NCBI GenBank assembly: GCA_038049695.1
Contig: CP142452.1
Location: 74,718,501 to 74,782,500 of the forward strand
Reading direction: 5' to 3'
Origin: Cinnamomum chago
Taxonomy: Eukaryota; Streptophyta; Magnoliopsida; Laurales; Lauraceae
Length of the DNA: 64,000 nucleotides
Shown: positions 36,149 to 46,556 of the stretch, one piece after another
How the letters are laid out: each line of letters opens with the position of its first letter
How positions within the stretch are numbered: the first letter of the stretch is position 1
The notes under the pieces: model-generated
Seen by the model: the letters and a program-made list of their open reading frames with translations, nothing else
Told to the model about the DNA's origin: nothing
Database searches by the model: none
Made by a program: the position numbers and the translations under genes

Positions 36149-38037
36149 ACCCTCAAATGATTGCACTGTCCATTTTATTGGCCTCCCACCCCTGTAAAAA
36201 TATAAATAAAATAACACCGTTGTCGTTGCATAGAAGCTCTTCCATAATGCACGTTAAAGATCTATGAATAGGCTAGGTATATGCAAAACAAATATGCCAT
36301 TTGATTATCATAGCTCTTGAGCTAAGGTTCTCAATTTTCAACCTTCGGATTCATATGTTAAGTATGATTGATCCAAAGGAAATTAGATTTTAAACCCACG
36401 GTTGCATATTTGCTCAAATATGTGTTGTTTTTATGTTAAAATTAGATATCGCTATCCACGTGCAATGAGCTGTCATATAATGGATGTATCTATATACATT
36501 TTTTTTTTTAGTAATCTAGTCAAGGGGGGGATGTATCTATACTTATAAAAACATAATTTCATGGTTAACCCAATTTTTTTGTTCAATTTATGCATGGCAT
36601 CTTTCATTGTCAATAAATATGATATGAGACAAATGGCCGCACCGGGCAAGCCTCTAACAACTGGAAAAAATCTCGAGGAATTAATGCTTACACTTAATTT
36701 GGGACATAACCATATTTATAGATTGCTTCATTTTAAGGTTGAAAAATGTCTAGGGCCAATGTCCGGGTTATCGTGCCTATCAAATACCAATGCCAGCTTT
36801 TAATTACCATATATTTTTGCCTGGACCTGATGATCCAATGGACTTAATCTATATCATTTACTTGATTATTATTATTATTATTATTATTGTTATTATTATT
36901 ATTATTAAATATATAAAAATTATGGGAGAAAGCCTTTTTGCTTATCGTATATACATATATTGGTAACTTTATTCACTTGAGCGTCAATACAGAAAGAACT
37001 TTATGAGAGAGAGCCTCTATGTGGCCCAGTTCTGAACCCATCCTCCCTATTTATAGCCAGTTACCAACTCTATTCCCACCTAGTGTGCATGCAGAAGTCT
37101 GCCAACACTAACTTCACATCAATTTAGACTATCTTCAACTTTGGGTTTCACCGAGCAAATTTTTAGACTCACTCATAATGGATGGCTAGGATGTTGGTTA
37201 TTATCAAATTTGGTCTTGATCCGTCTTTGTTCCATGAAGGCTTACAGATTTAGTTGCAAAAAATTCATGAAAAGGATAAACAAATCCACAAGTAATGGTA
37301 GTATGTATCAATATCCTCCAATCCTGAACTTGCATAGAGTCCAAATGCATTTGACCTAACTAACATCCTCTCTCCATTTTTTGCGACTACAATCCAATAC
37401 CCATAGTTAAAAGGTTCCCCTCCTTGTCACCACTGGATTTCACACGTCAAATTTAATTTTGGGGAGAGGGTGGTGTGGAAAATATCTCGATTGTCTGATT
37501 TCCTTTGAATATTAAATTTAGTGGACCCTCTATCCATGCATAGCAGTTTTCCTTCCCCTTAGCTTTTTAAATATTGAATTGATTATACTAATTCATCATA
37601 TGTATAAGATCAATGGCTCACATCCAACATGAAAATTCACTCAAAAAGGATGGCTAAGAAGTCAACTATTAATAAATCAATGGCTCTAATCCTTCTCCGT
37701 GTCTCCTAGGTGGACAAAATCTTTTGTACTGGATGCATGTGCAAGAATAGTTAATTTACAGGCAACAAAAAATCTGTATCCGTATCCTACAATACTAAAC
37801 TTCGTAGAGAATCCAAATGCAAGTAATCCAATTAAGATCCTTTTCATATTTAACAATGCCAACTTATCACCATAGGTTAATGCACCCCTCAGTTATTCCC
37901 ATTTTTAGCAATCACAACTCATTATATATAGATGTCTGCTGGATGAGAATCGCCATCTCAACTTAAAAGAGCACCTTCCTATGTCTCTCTACATCAAAGC
38001 TCTATAGAAACTTTATCGTTCTTCTTCTTCTTCTTCT
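36149..38037 (+). repeat. Spacer and 5' flank of U3
   Basis: It contains a (TTA)n microsatellite at 36862-36905. It then holds a flank block (36950-37930) that is nearly the same as 60840-62470 apart from a MITE in the latter, and similar to 42130-43080 before U4. The stretch 37610-37930 is a single copy of the sequence that forms the 325-bp array. A (CTT)n run at 38020-38038 leads into exon 1. This shared flank presumably carries the promoter. Confidence 0.65.
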
Positions 38038-39720
38038 TTGGAGCCAAGATCCTTCTCCTTACCGACGGAGTTGGATTCGTATTCTGAGATCCTCCTTGGC
38101 TTTCAATGGCTCTCCATACAGGAACTATCTTCAAAGAAGCATAAGAAGTGGTGAGGGAAGATTGTGAATATTAAATTTTTTTTGCAATGCCATCTGAAGT
38201 GAACCCTGCTCCATTACCCGCGACAATGGGTTCGAGGAGGGGGCGTAAGAAGAAAACTGAGGAGGAGCGTGACGAGTTCTGGTCTCGGAGGCCAGATTGG
38301 CTGCCAGAAGGCTGGACAATGAATGTTAAAGTCCGGAAGGATGGTGCCACAGCAGGCATAAGGGATCGGGTAATTTGGTGTTTTTATTTTTAACCTTTTG
38401 ATTATATGGATTTCTGAGATTTAGAATAAAAGATTGGACTTACATAAGAGATCTATTGTTGGGTTCTGTATGATGTATGTTGTTTGTTGTTTGGTATCAA
38501 ATGACAATAATGAAAGTAAGGGTTGATAAAATGGTAGTTTGATACCTTTACATCTATTGTATAATCTAGGTAGAGAGTTTAATTGAATTTCGTTTGTGTT
38601 ATTTCATGACTTATAAAACTTCAGTACTTACCCAGTATTCATCACTTTTTAGTATTATTATGAACCGAGGACCGGCCATCGATTCCGATCGAGGAAAGAG
38701 GTCGAGAAGTTCATCCAGATAGGCGAGGTTCCAAGATACAAACCCAAACCTAAAACCAAAAAATCCAATGTTGTACATAGAGTGAGTTTTTGAATTGTTG
38801 TCTTCAAGATTCACTATTGAGATGTGAGTGCTAGAGATTTTCATGATAATGTGTTTCTTCCTTTCATTTTGAAATCTTCTCAGAACTCCAAACCTACTCC
38901 AAGTAGTGACATGGTGTTGCCTCCAACCCTTGAATTCTACATCAAGAACTTGCAAAGTGTGAGAACATGTCCCACATCGCCTATGAGGCTGCCCCGAGTT
39001 CTGGCTATATGTGGGATGCTGACCTTACTTGGTTGACGCGTTTTGGCGACGTTGCGACGGAATGCCATCAAGTAAAATCGTGCAGGCCGAGGCCCAGAGC
39101 GGACAATATCAGCCCGGTAGAAATGGGCCGGATCCTTACACAATGGTATCAGAGTCGAGGGCGGCTCTCCTCTAAGTAGGTGGGATTGTGAGAACATGTC
39201 CCACATCGCCTATGAGGCTGCCCCGAGTCCTGGCTATATGTGGGATGCTGACCTTACTTGGTTGACGCGTTTTGGCAACCTTGCGACGGAATGCCATCAA
39301 GTAAAACCGTGCGGGCCGAGGCCCAGAGCAGACAATATCAGCCCGGTAGAAATGGGCCGGATCCTTACACAAAGTTACATGAGTATGTTTATTTTTTTTT
39401 CTCAATTTGTCATTACTGCAATATGTGTTCTGGGTATTGTGGACTTGAGAGATTCAGTGCATCACTTGTTCTCACTGTTGGTTTTCAGGTGGTGGCAGAA
39501 TTAATTAACAGTCTGAAATAGGAGCAACAATAATTGGGCAGATTATGAAACAGAAGAGACAATAGGAATTAAGCAGCCTGTTCCATCGAACACTGATGGG
39601 TTGGTAACAACAGTTAATATTGAGAGAGAGGAGGCGACAGGAAGAACATCAATCTGAGATGGACACGGAGAAAAAAGGAGTTGAAAACTCCAAATCAGGG
39701 AAAAAAATTGTCTTAACAAA
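38038..39720 (+). pseudogene. U3: methyl-CpG-binding-domain protein gene, most complete copy, interrupted by a TRIM
   Basis: Exon 1 homology starts about 38038 (EPRSFSLPTELDSYSE). An ATG at 38187 opens MPSEVNPAPLPATMGSRRGR, a KKKTEEERDEFWSRR stretch, then the MBD start DWLPEGWTMNVKVRKDGATA up to the donor at 38369. Exon 2 (38653-38781) gives YYYEPRTGHRFRSRKEVEKF, IQIGEVPRYKPKPKTKKSNV. Together they form a good plant MBD fold, with the conserved Trp, the RKDGATAG loop and the YEP-TG-FRS hairpin. Exon 3 starts at 38884 (NSKPTPSSDMVLPPTLEFYI) and is split by a TRIM. Exon 4 starts at 39489 but soon meets stops, and its original text (KQPVPSNTDGL) survives in another frame. Plant MBD proteins read methylated CpG in chromatin. 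The N-terminus is shorter than in U4, and the gene is probably dead or 3'-altered. Confidence 0.8.
38958..39369 (+). mobile_element. Complete TRIM (miniature LTR retrotransposon)
   Basis: Two 183-bp LTRs (38958-39140 and 39187-39369) start TGTGAGAACATGTCCC and end GGATCCTTACA. They flank a 46-bp internal part with the tRNA-Met primer site TGGTATCAGAG (39144-39154) and a purine-rich tract before the second LTR. The 5-bp target duplication CAAAG is at 38953-38957 and 39370-39374. The LTRs differ at only a handful of positions, so it is fairly young. It looks structurally whole but carries no coding capacity, as is normal for TRIMs. It lies within MBD U3 exon 3. Confidence 0.95.
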
Positions 39721-41100
39721 AGAGGCAAGAGGTAGAAGTATAATTCAACAATCTAAATTAGAAACATTGGCTCTAGGAGTTCAGCAGTCAAATCAGTCTG
39801 TTTCTTTAAACTTCTCTGGACATGAAGCCAACTTTTCAAGAACAAATAAGGGGGCCTCAAAGGTGGACTGGAACATTTTTGTACACCTGGGAAGAGAAAT
39901 ATGTATAAAAGGGCTATATTTGCTAACTCAAATGCACTGCAAACAAGGTATTACATGCATGTTGCCTTTAAAACATTCAAGAATACTAGGAGAGCATGAT
40001 AAGAAATAGCTGAGAGTTGATTTATGATTTGGATGGGCAGTGTACCGGATTTTCCTTGTACAAAAACATATTTGAATTCTATTCAGAATGAATCAGATTT
40101 AGTTTGAATGTGATTCTTGATTTTGAAAGTGTTAGTGGTGTCAACTATTGCATACTCGCCATTCTTACGTTAGTGTAAAACTCTTGCATATTCAAATTAT
40201 CAACTTATGTGATCTGGGACCCACAAGAGATTAGATCCCACATAAATGTATGCCCAATGCAATATTTGTATTATCTTAAAGTTAGGATAATCCCTGTTTT
40301 TAAGGGGAATTGACATTTGTAAACATTCTATAATGAGAGAGCATTGTATGCTTTGTAACTATAGCATGTTTACCTCCAGCTATAGTATCCAATTGATTTT
40401 TCAGGGTGAGGTGCATTGTCCCATAGTGCATGTGGTAGGGCTGATGCTCTCGGTGTTAAATTCTTTTGAAAATGTAGTGGGCTTTTTTTTCTACTGTGCA
40501 AATGTACATTCAAAGAAGTGGATGGGTTTGCAGATAATATTCCATCCTTTAGTTGTTTGAATGTGTTTTCTGAAGTTACTTGCCAACTCTTGGGTTTTCC
40601 ATCAGATCAGGTGTTTGCCAAGAGTTTTTTAGAATTGGAGAAGAGATCCTTCTAAAGATGGAGGAAAGCTTCTCTGGCGAATCCCTCCAACTTTGTGTAA
40701 ACATTATCTTCAACAATATGGCAGCTGCAATAGATAGGCTAATGAAAAACACCAATAGAAGCGTAATCAAGTTGGCTCTTACTGAAGAATGTTTTCAAGG
40801 TTATTGTAGGATGAGTTTAAAAGGATAATGTATGGTGGAGATTGAACAATTGATCTTTCTAGTGAGTCCTTGCACTAAAAGAAATTTGACACAACTAACA
40901 CCCTGTGGCCTCTACCCAACTCTAGCAACCGCAAGCCCATCCTCATTACTACTTGAGTCAGTAGCAACGAAAGTCCAGAAAAGTTGCTCCCAAACCTACG
41001 GGTTCATGCCAGAACATACTCTTTTCTTAAAAGATGTTAGTCATTCGCAACACCTGTTGTAATTCGGATGAGTCCGGATTTGACGAGGAAAAACCCCACA
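39721..41100 (+). other. Region 3' of U3
   Basis: A 129-codon frame (39620-40009) begins in exon 4 of U3 (RRRQEEHQSEMDTEKKGVEN). It continues as a polar stretch that may be the old C-terminal coding region of the MBD gene. An 82-codon frame at 40580-40828 (GVCQEFFRIGEEILLKMEES) follows a plausible acceptor (ttccatcag) but matches no family I know. Neither is a confident gene. Confidence 0.35.
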
Positions 41101-43180
41101 GTGACCGTGAGTGGACACACTTAGAGGATCCCGATTCAATTCAGACGATTGCATCATCCAATTTCTGTGCCTTGGGGTGTTAGGAAAGGTGTAAAGAAAA
41201 TGTCTAGTCTAGAGTCCAGAACACCGTCTAATTGGGCCATTTGATTATTGTAGGCTTTATTTTCAAAGCTTCAAAGTTAGATAATATTTAGCCTCTGGAA
41301 GTCCGAATTGCAGGACTGCAGGTCTAGGTACCCTGTGGGCTCAACCCGAATCTCACCTGGTTTTACAACTTTGCTTTGAGCGGTTATACAGTTGAGTTTT
41401 GGTTCTATGGGCTTAAACAAGCCCTCTTTTCTAGCTTGGTAACTGAATCAGTCAGGTATGGGCCAGCGCTTTCAAAGAGCAAAGTAGATGGCCCAGCCCA
41501 ACCTGACAAATTAATGCAAACAAATCTTATCTTATACTAATTGGGTTTGGCAATTCACTTGCTGGTGGATGGATCCTTATTTTAGGACATTGCCATATCT
41601 ATTAGAGGGCCTCAACTAATTAATTGTTAAAGGTTTGGGTCCACATACAGGTCGCATCTATGGGATACCCGGACCCATTGGACTTCACACAAGTGGGATG
41701 AGGAAGCCCACAAAGTTAGGCTAGAAGACGACATAAGAAGGAAAATGAGATCCCACTAAGTGGGAACAAAAGCCCACTCAACTAGGAAGAAGAGCTCACA
41801 CAAGTGGAAAAGTAGCACGCCCAGGGATCAACCCTAGAGCAACCAGGTGACAAGTGGGGTGCCAACCGACCGAGCAACCCCTATTGTCCTCAAGGAGTTA
41901 ATGCCTACACTTAATTTAGGAGACAACCATATCTATAGATTGCCTCATTTTAATTTTTAAGGCTATACAATGTCTGGGGCCAATGCCCAAGCATCATGCC
42001 AATCGGATACCTAGGCCTGCTTTTAATTAAAATTTATTTCTCATGGACTTGATGATCCAATGGACTTAGACCTAGATAATTTACTTGTTTATTATTGTTA
42101 ATATATATATATATATATATATGGGAGAGAGCCTCTGTGCATATGGTATATACATACATCTATTGGTAAATCTATTCATCTAAGCATCAATACTCAAAAG
42201 AACTTTACAGGAGATGGCCTCTGCGGCTCAATATTTATGATCTCATCCTCCCTGTTCATAGCCAACTACCACCACCATTCCAACCTGGTGTGCATGCGGC
42301 AATGCCACCTATATTAACTTCATATCGATCTAGACTATCTTCAATGTTGGATTTCACCAAGCAAAATTTTAAACACACTCATAATGGATGCCATTAATGT
42401 TGGTTCTTTCCAAACTTGGTCTCGTTCCCACCCAACACCCGATGCATATAGATTTCTTTGTAATAAATTCATGAACAAGAAAAGCAAATCCACAAGTATG
42501 TATCAATACCATCCAATCCAAAACTAAACTTGCAAAGTGTGCAAATTAATGCATTTCCTTTTTGTCTATTTTTAGCAACCACATGCAAGCCGTCGCCCAT
42601 GCATAGTTAAAAGGTGTCTCTCGTTGTCACAACTGGACTTCACACATCAAATCTAATTTTGGGGAGAGGATGGACTGGAAAATATGTCAATCATCACATC
42701 TCCTTTGAATATAATATTTAGTGGAACCCCCCCTTTTATATATAGCAATTCATCAAATGTGTGATATCATGAACAGCTCACATCCAACATGAAAACTCAC
42801 TCAAAAAGGAAGGCTAAAATGTCAACTATTACCAAACCAATCGTTTTGATCCTTCTCCACGCCCCCTAGGCGTACAAAATCTTTTGTATTGTATTCATGT
42901 GCTAGGATAGTTAATCTATGGGTAATGGAGAATCTGTATCTTTATCCTCTATTAATAAACCTTTTAAATAGTCCAAATGCAAGTAATCCAATTGAAACCC
43001 CTTTTCATATTTAGCAATGCCAACGTATCACCCATAGCCACAAGTTAATGAACCCCTCCTAGTCATTTCCATTTTTAGACATCACGACTCATCATTTATA
43101 GATGTCTGCTGAATGAGAAACACCACCTCAACTTAAAAAGCACCTTTCTTCTTCTTCTTCTTCGGTACGTAATAGCAAAA
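41101..43180 (+). repeat. Spacer and 5' flank of U4
   Basis: The part 41890-43100 is paralogous to 36670-38000: gagttaatgcctacactta, a microsatellite (TA)n at 42103-42121, caccaagcaaaattttaaac, then one copy of the 325-bp unit-like sequence at about 42776-43090. The part 41640-41885 is GC-richer, with repeats of the words cccac and agtggg. It is not present in the U3 flank. No gene was recognised. Confidence 0.55.
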
Positions 43181-43831
43181 ATGTCTTCTACTTCATCATC
43201 CAACTCATTTGAAGATAATATTTCTCGTGTATTTAACGATCCGGAGCCAATATCATTCTCCTTACTGATGGAGTTGGATTCATTTGCGGAAACCCCCGCG
43301 AGCTTTCAAAGATCCTTGGCACTAGAACCCAATACCACCCCTGATGAAACTAACATAGCTACATTGGCTGAAGCTATGAGTGAAGAAGCTTTAGAAGTAG
43401 CTAAGGAAGAATGCCAATCCAACATCCCTGAAATGCCATTTCAAACCCCCAATGAAACTAACATAGCTACATTGGCAGGAGCCATGGTTGAAGAAGCTTT
43501 AGAAACAGCCGAGGAAGAATGCCAATCCAACATTCTTGAAATGCCATCTGAAACCGCCAATGAAACTAACATAGCTGCATTGGCTGCAGCAGGTGAAGAA
43601 GCTGTAGAAGTAGCAGCGGCAGAAGAACACCAATCCATCATTCCTGCAATGCCATCTAGAGTGAACACTACTCTATCGCTCACAACGGCAGGATCTAAGA
43701 GGGGGCGTAAGAAGAAAACTAAGGAGGAGCAGGAAGAGTTATATTCTCAAAGGCCAAATTGGCTGCTGGAAGGCTGGAGAATGGAAGTCAAAGTCCGAAA
43801 GGATGCTGCCACTTCAAGCATAAGAGATCGG
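43181..43831 (+). CDS. U4: MBD-family exon 1 with three acidic 36-residue repeats
   Basis: The start ATG at 43181 follows a (CTT)n leader. The 217 codons run without a break to the donor CGG|gtaagt and end in phase 0. Residues 1-50 are Ser/Asp-rich. Residues 53-88, 89-124 and 125-160 are three imperfect repeats (TPDETNIATLAEAMSEEALE... CQSNIPEMP). Residues 171-185 hold a basic patch GSKRGRKKKTKEE (NLS-like, RGRK resembling an AT hook). Residues 191-217 are the first half of an MBD (RPNWLLEGWRMEVKVRKDAA TSSIRDR). Exon 2, with the MBD hairpin, is not found before the next repeat block at about 45240. The gene is therefore 3'-truncated or its second exon lies beyond the copia element. It is the best-preserved N-terminus of the cluster. 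Confidence 0.78.
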
Positions 43832-46099
43832 GTAAGTTGGTGTTTTTTATTAATTTTTTTTTAATTATATGGATATGTGGGATTTAGAATTGAAGGTTGG
43901 ATTTATATAAGATATTTGTTGTTGGGTTTTGCTCGTTGTTTGTTGTTTGATGTCAAATGACAAAAATGAAAGTGACGGGTTGATAAAATTGTAGTTTCAT
44001 ACTATTTCATCGGTTTTACAATCTAGGCATATAATTTACCTAAGTCTGATTGGTGATAATTCAATATTTATAGAACTATATTACTTACTGTGAAGATTTC
44101 AAAGCATCAGGTTGACTAAAATGATAGTTTGATGCATTCAAATTTGTTCTGCAATCTTTGTTTTACAGTATAATTATCTGTTCTTGATTGTTTATATTTA
44201 CTATCTACAGAACTTTTAAAATCTCAGTGCATTTAATCCGTTGATTTTATTATTATTATTTTTTTCACCTGCTTTCTTCCTCTTTGGTGGTAGGTTGAGA
44301 CCAAATCCTTTTATCTCTTGTGTCGACTTGTATACGATTTACATAAAAAGAGAGGGTCAAGTCTTATGTTTAGGGCTAGTCCAGCCACTTATTGATATGT
44401 GTGGGCCCTCATATGGCACCTCTAACTATCCAACATATTCATGTCACACACCTCATTCCATTGTAGGAATTGGCTCAATTTCTACTCCCAGCCACAAATT
44501 GAATGTTCAAATTTTAGTTATGTTTTACAACATGATAATCCTAGTATAAATCGATATCCAGTTTTGTAAGGTAAAAGTAGATCGATGTAGGCGAAGCAAC
44601 AAGCCTGTTTCTTTACTAGAATTCCATGAGTTCATGTTTGGAGAATTTAAAATTGTCCAAAAGTCGTCCCCTTGAGATGGAATTTCAAAATCCTCATCTT
44701 TGTGGAGCATTTGAAATTCCAACATAAAGCAAAGAGATTGGGAATCTAGGAATTTCAAAAGGCCATTTTTAGGCTTGTACAAAGTTGAGCATGTTATGGG
44801 TCGAGTGCAGATCCTCTAAGGCTTTGAATTAGAGAGATCCTCAGTTAAAGGAGTTGGACTATATAGTGGAGCCCACTTATTAAAACCCCAAGCTGCTCAA
44901 GATAAGGGCCCACCCAGTTTATGTGGTATCACCAAACTTTATGTCAATAGTATTTTGTCCCACGGTAAAGATTGATTGTATGATAAGAAAGCGTGATTAA
45001 CACAATGCTTTGAAGAATCAATTTTCATTTTTACTCAATCTTTAAATGTGATTATCATTTTTTAATCAATCAGTCAATCTTTGTGTGGGATTAGCTCCTA
45101 TTGGGAAAATCTTGAAATACACTATATAGTTTTTGAGGTGGAGGGTGGCTTATTTTGAGCGGCTTATATTTTTAATAGGTGAACTCAACTGTGGAGTTCA
45201 ACTCCAATAACTCATGATTTATAGGACTCAAAGCTTCAGATAAGATCAACGACCCACATCCAACATGCAAACTCACTCAAAATGGATGTTTAGGATGTGG
45301 ATATTAGCAAATCAATGATCCACATCCTTCATCACGTCTCTAAGGTGTACAAAATCTTTTGTAGTGGATTCACGTGCAATAATGGTTAATCTACAGGTAA
45401 TGTAGTATCAGTATCCTTATCCTCCATTACTAAATTAATAAAGAATCAAATGGAATTAACCAAATTAATATCCCTTTCCATATTTAGCAATGGAAACTTA
45501 TCACCCACACATTTATACTCATGTCTCTAAAGTATACAAAATCTTTTGTAGTGGATTCGTTTGCAATAATAGTTAATCTTTAGGTAGCAAAAAATTTTGT
45601 GTCCTTATCCTCCATTACTAAACCTCAAAAAGAGTCCATATGCAATTAACCAAATTAATACCCCTTGGTACTCATGTCTCTAAAGTATACAAAATCTTTT
45701 GTAGTGGATTCATTTGCAACAATAGTTAATCTTTAGGTAGCAGAAAATTTTGTATCCTTATACTCCATTACTAACCTAAAAAAGGGTCTGACTGCAATAA
45801 ACCAAATTAATACCCCTTTTCACACACGCGCGCTCTCGCGCGCACACACAACACAGAGATATATAAATATAAATATCATAAGATCAATGACTCACATCTA
45901 ACATGAAAACTCACTCAAGATTGATGGCTAAGTTGTTGTCTATTATAAAATCAATGATCTTGATTTTTCTCCATTTCTTAGGTGTAGAAGATCTTTTCTA
46001 TTAGATGCATATGTAAGAATAGCTAATCTATGGGTGATAGAAAATATGTATCCTTATCTTCTTGTACTAATAATAGTTAATCAATGGGTGATAATAGAT
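43832..46099 (+). other. U4 intron-like sequence and following flank repeats
   Basis: The part 43870-44200 matches intron 1 of U1, U3 and U6. A MITE lies at about 44858-45211. From 45240 onward come two to three diverged copies of the 325-bp flank unit (ttgtagtggattc...taatctttaggtagcaaaaaat, repeated at about 45370, 45550 and 45700), with a CA/CG purine-pyrimidine run at 45820-45850. This is then cut by the copia element at 46104. Confidence 0.6.
44858..45211. mobile_element. MITE with imperfect 49-bp inverted ends
   Basis: The left end GGAGTTGGACTATATAGTGG...CACTTATTAAAA...GCTGCTC pairs with the right end gagcggc...tttttaataggtgaac...ggagttcaactcc. About 354 bp, no ORF. It has the same design as 28807-29036 in U2 intron 1. 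The target duplication is not clear. Confidence 0.62.
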
Positions 46100-46104
46100 C
46101 TGTA

Positions 46105-46556
46105 TGTTGAAAAATTCTATCATGTGGGGCCACACATGTAATTATTAAATGTGTTATGCTATCTTTGGTTAAGCCTATATTAAAGTGATCTAATTAAGAA
46201 TTAAAGTTCTAAGGCTTAAGGGTATAATTGTCATGGGATTAATGTGTAGATACCAGAATGTTATTTCTAATTTGATGAGGGGCCAAATTAGAAATAACAA
46301 ACTTATGATATCTTATATATTAGGGTTATGGTCCCCAATTCATATGGTGAATTCCTATTCTCTCTGACATCCCATCATCAGAAGAATCAAGAGGGTTTCT
46401 CTGGGTAGCCATATTGGATTGGAAGATCAACAACCTGCGAACAAGTTCATTCAATGGATTCAGGTATGTTTTTCCGCTTTACTTTTCTCAATGATTTGAC
46501 ATGGAGGATCTTGGTTGATCAAAGGGTATTCCAGATCTAGATTATTATTTCCAACA
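46105..46556 (+). repeat. 5' LTR of the second copia element
   Basis: TGTTGAAAAATTC...TTTCCAACA, 452 bp. It contains a TATA-like tatcttatatatta at about 46310. It differs from the 3' LTR by about eight substitutions and two single-base indels in my alignment by eye. Confidence 0.93.

Noticed and set aside
38824-39521. Several 70-114 codon frames over the TRIM on both strands
   Set aside because: They are fortuitous frames in the two GC-richer TRIM LTRs. The same residues appear twice because the LTRs are repeats.
40832-41062. A 76-codon frame (MVEIEQLIFLVSPCTKRNLT...)
   Set aside because: There is no homology, no splice context and AT-rich intergenic surroundings.
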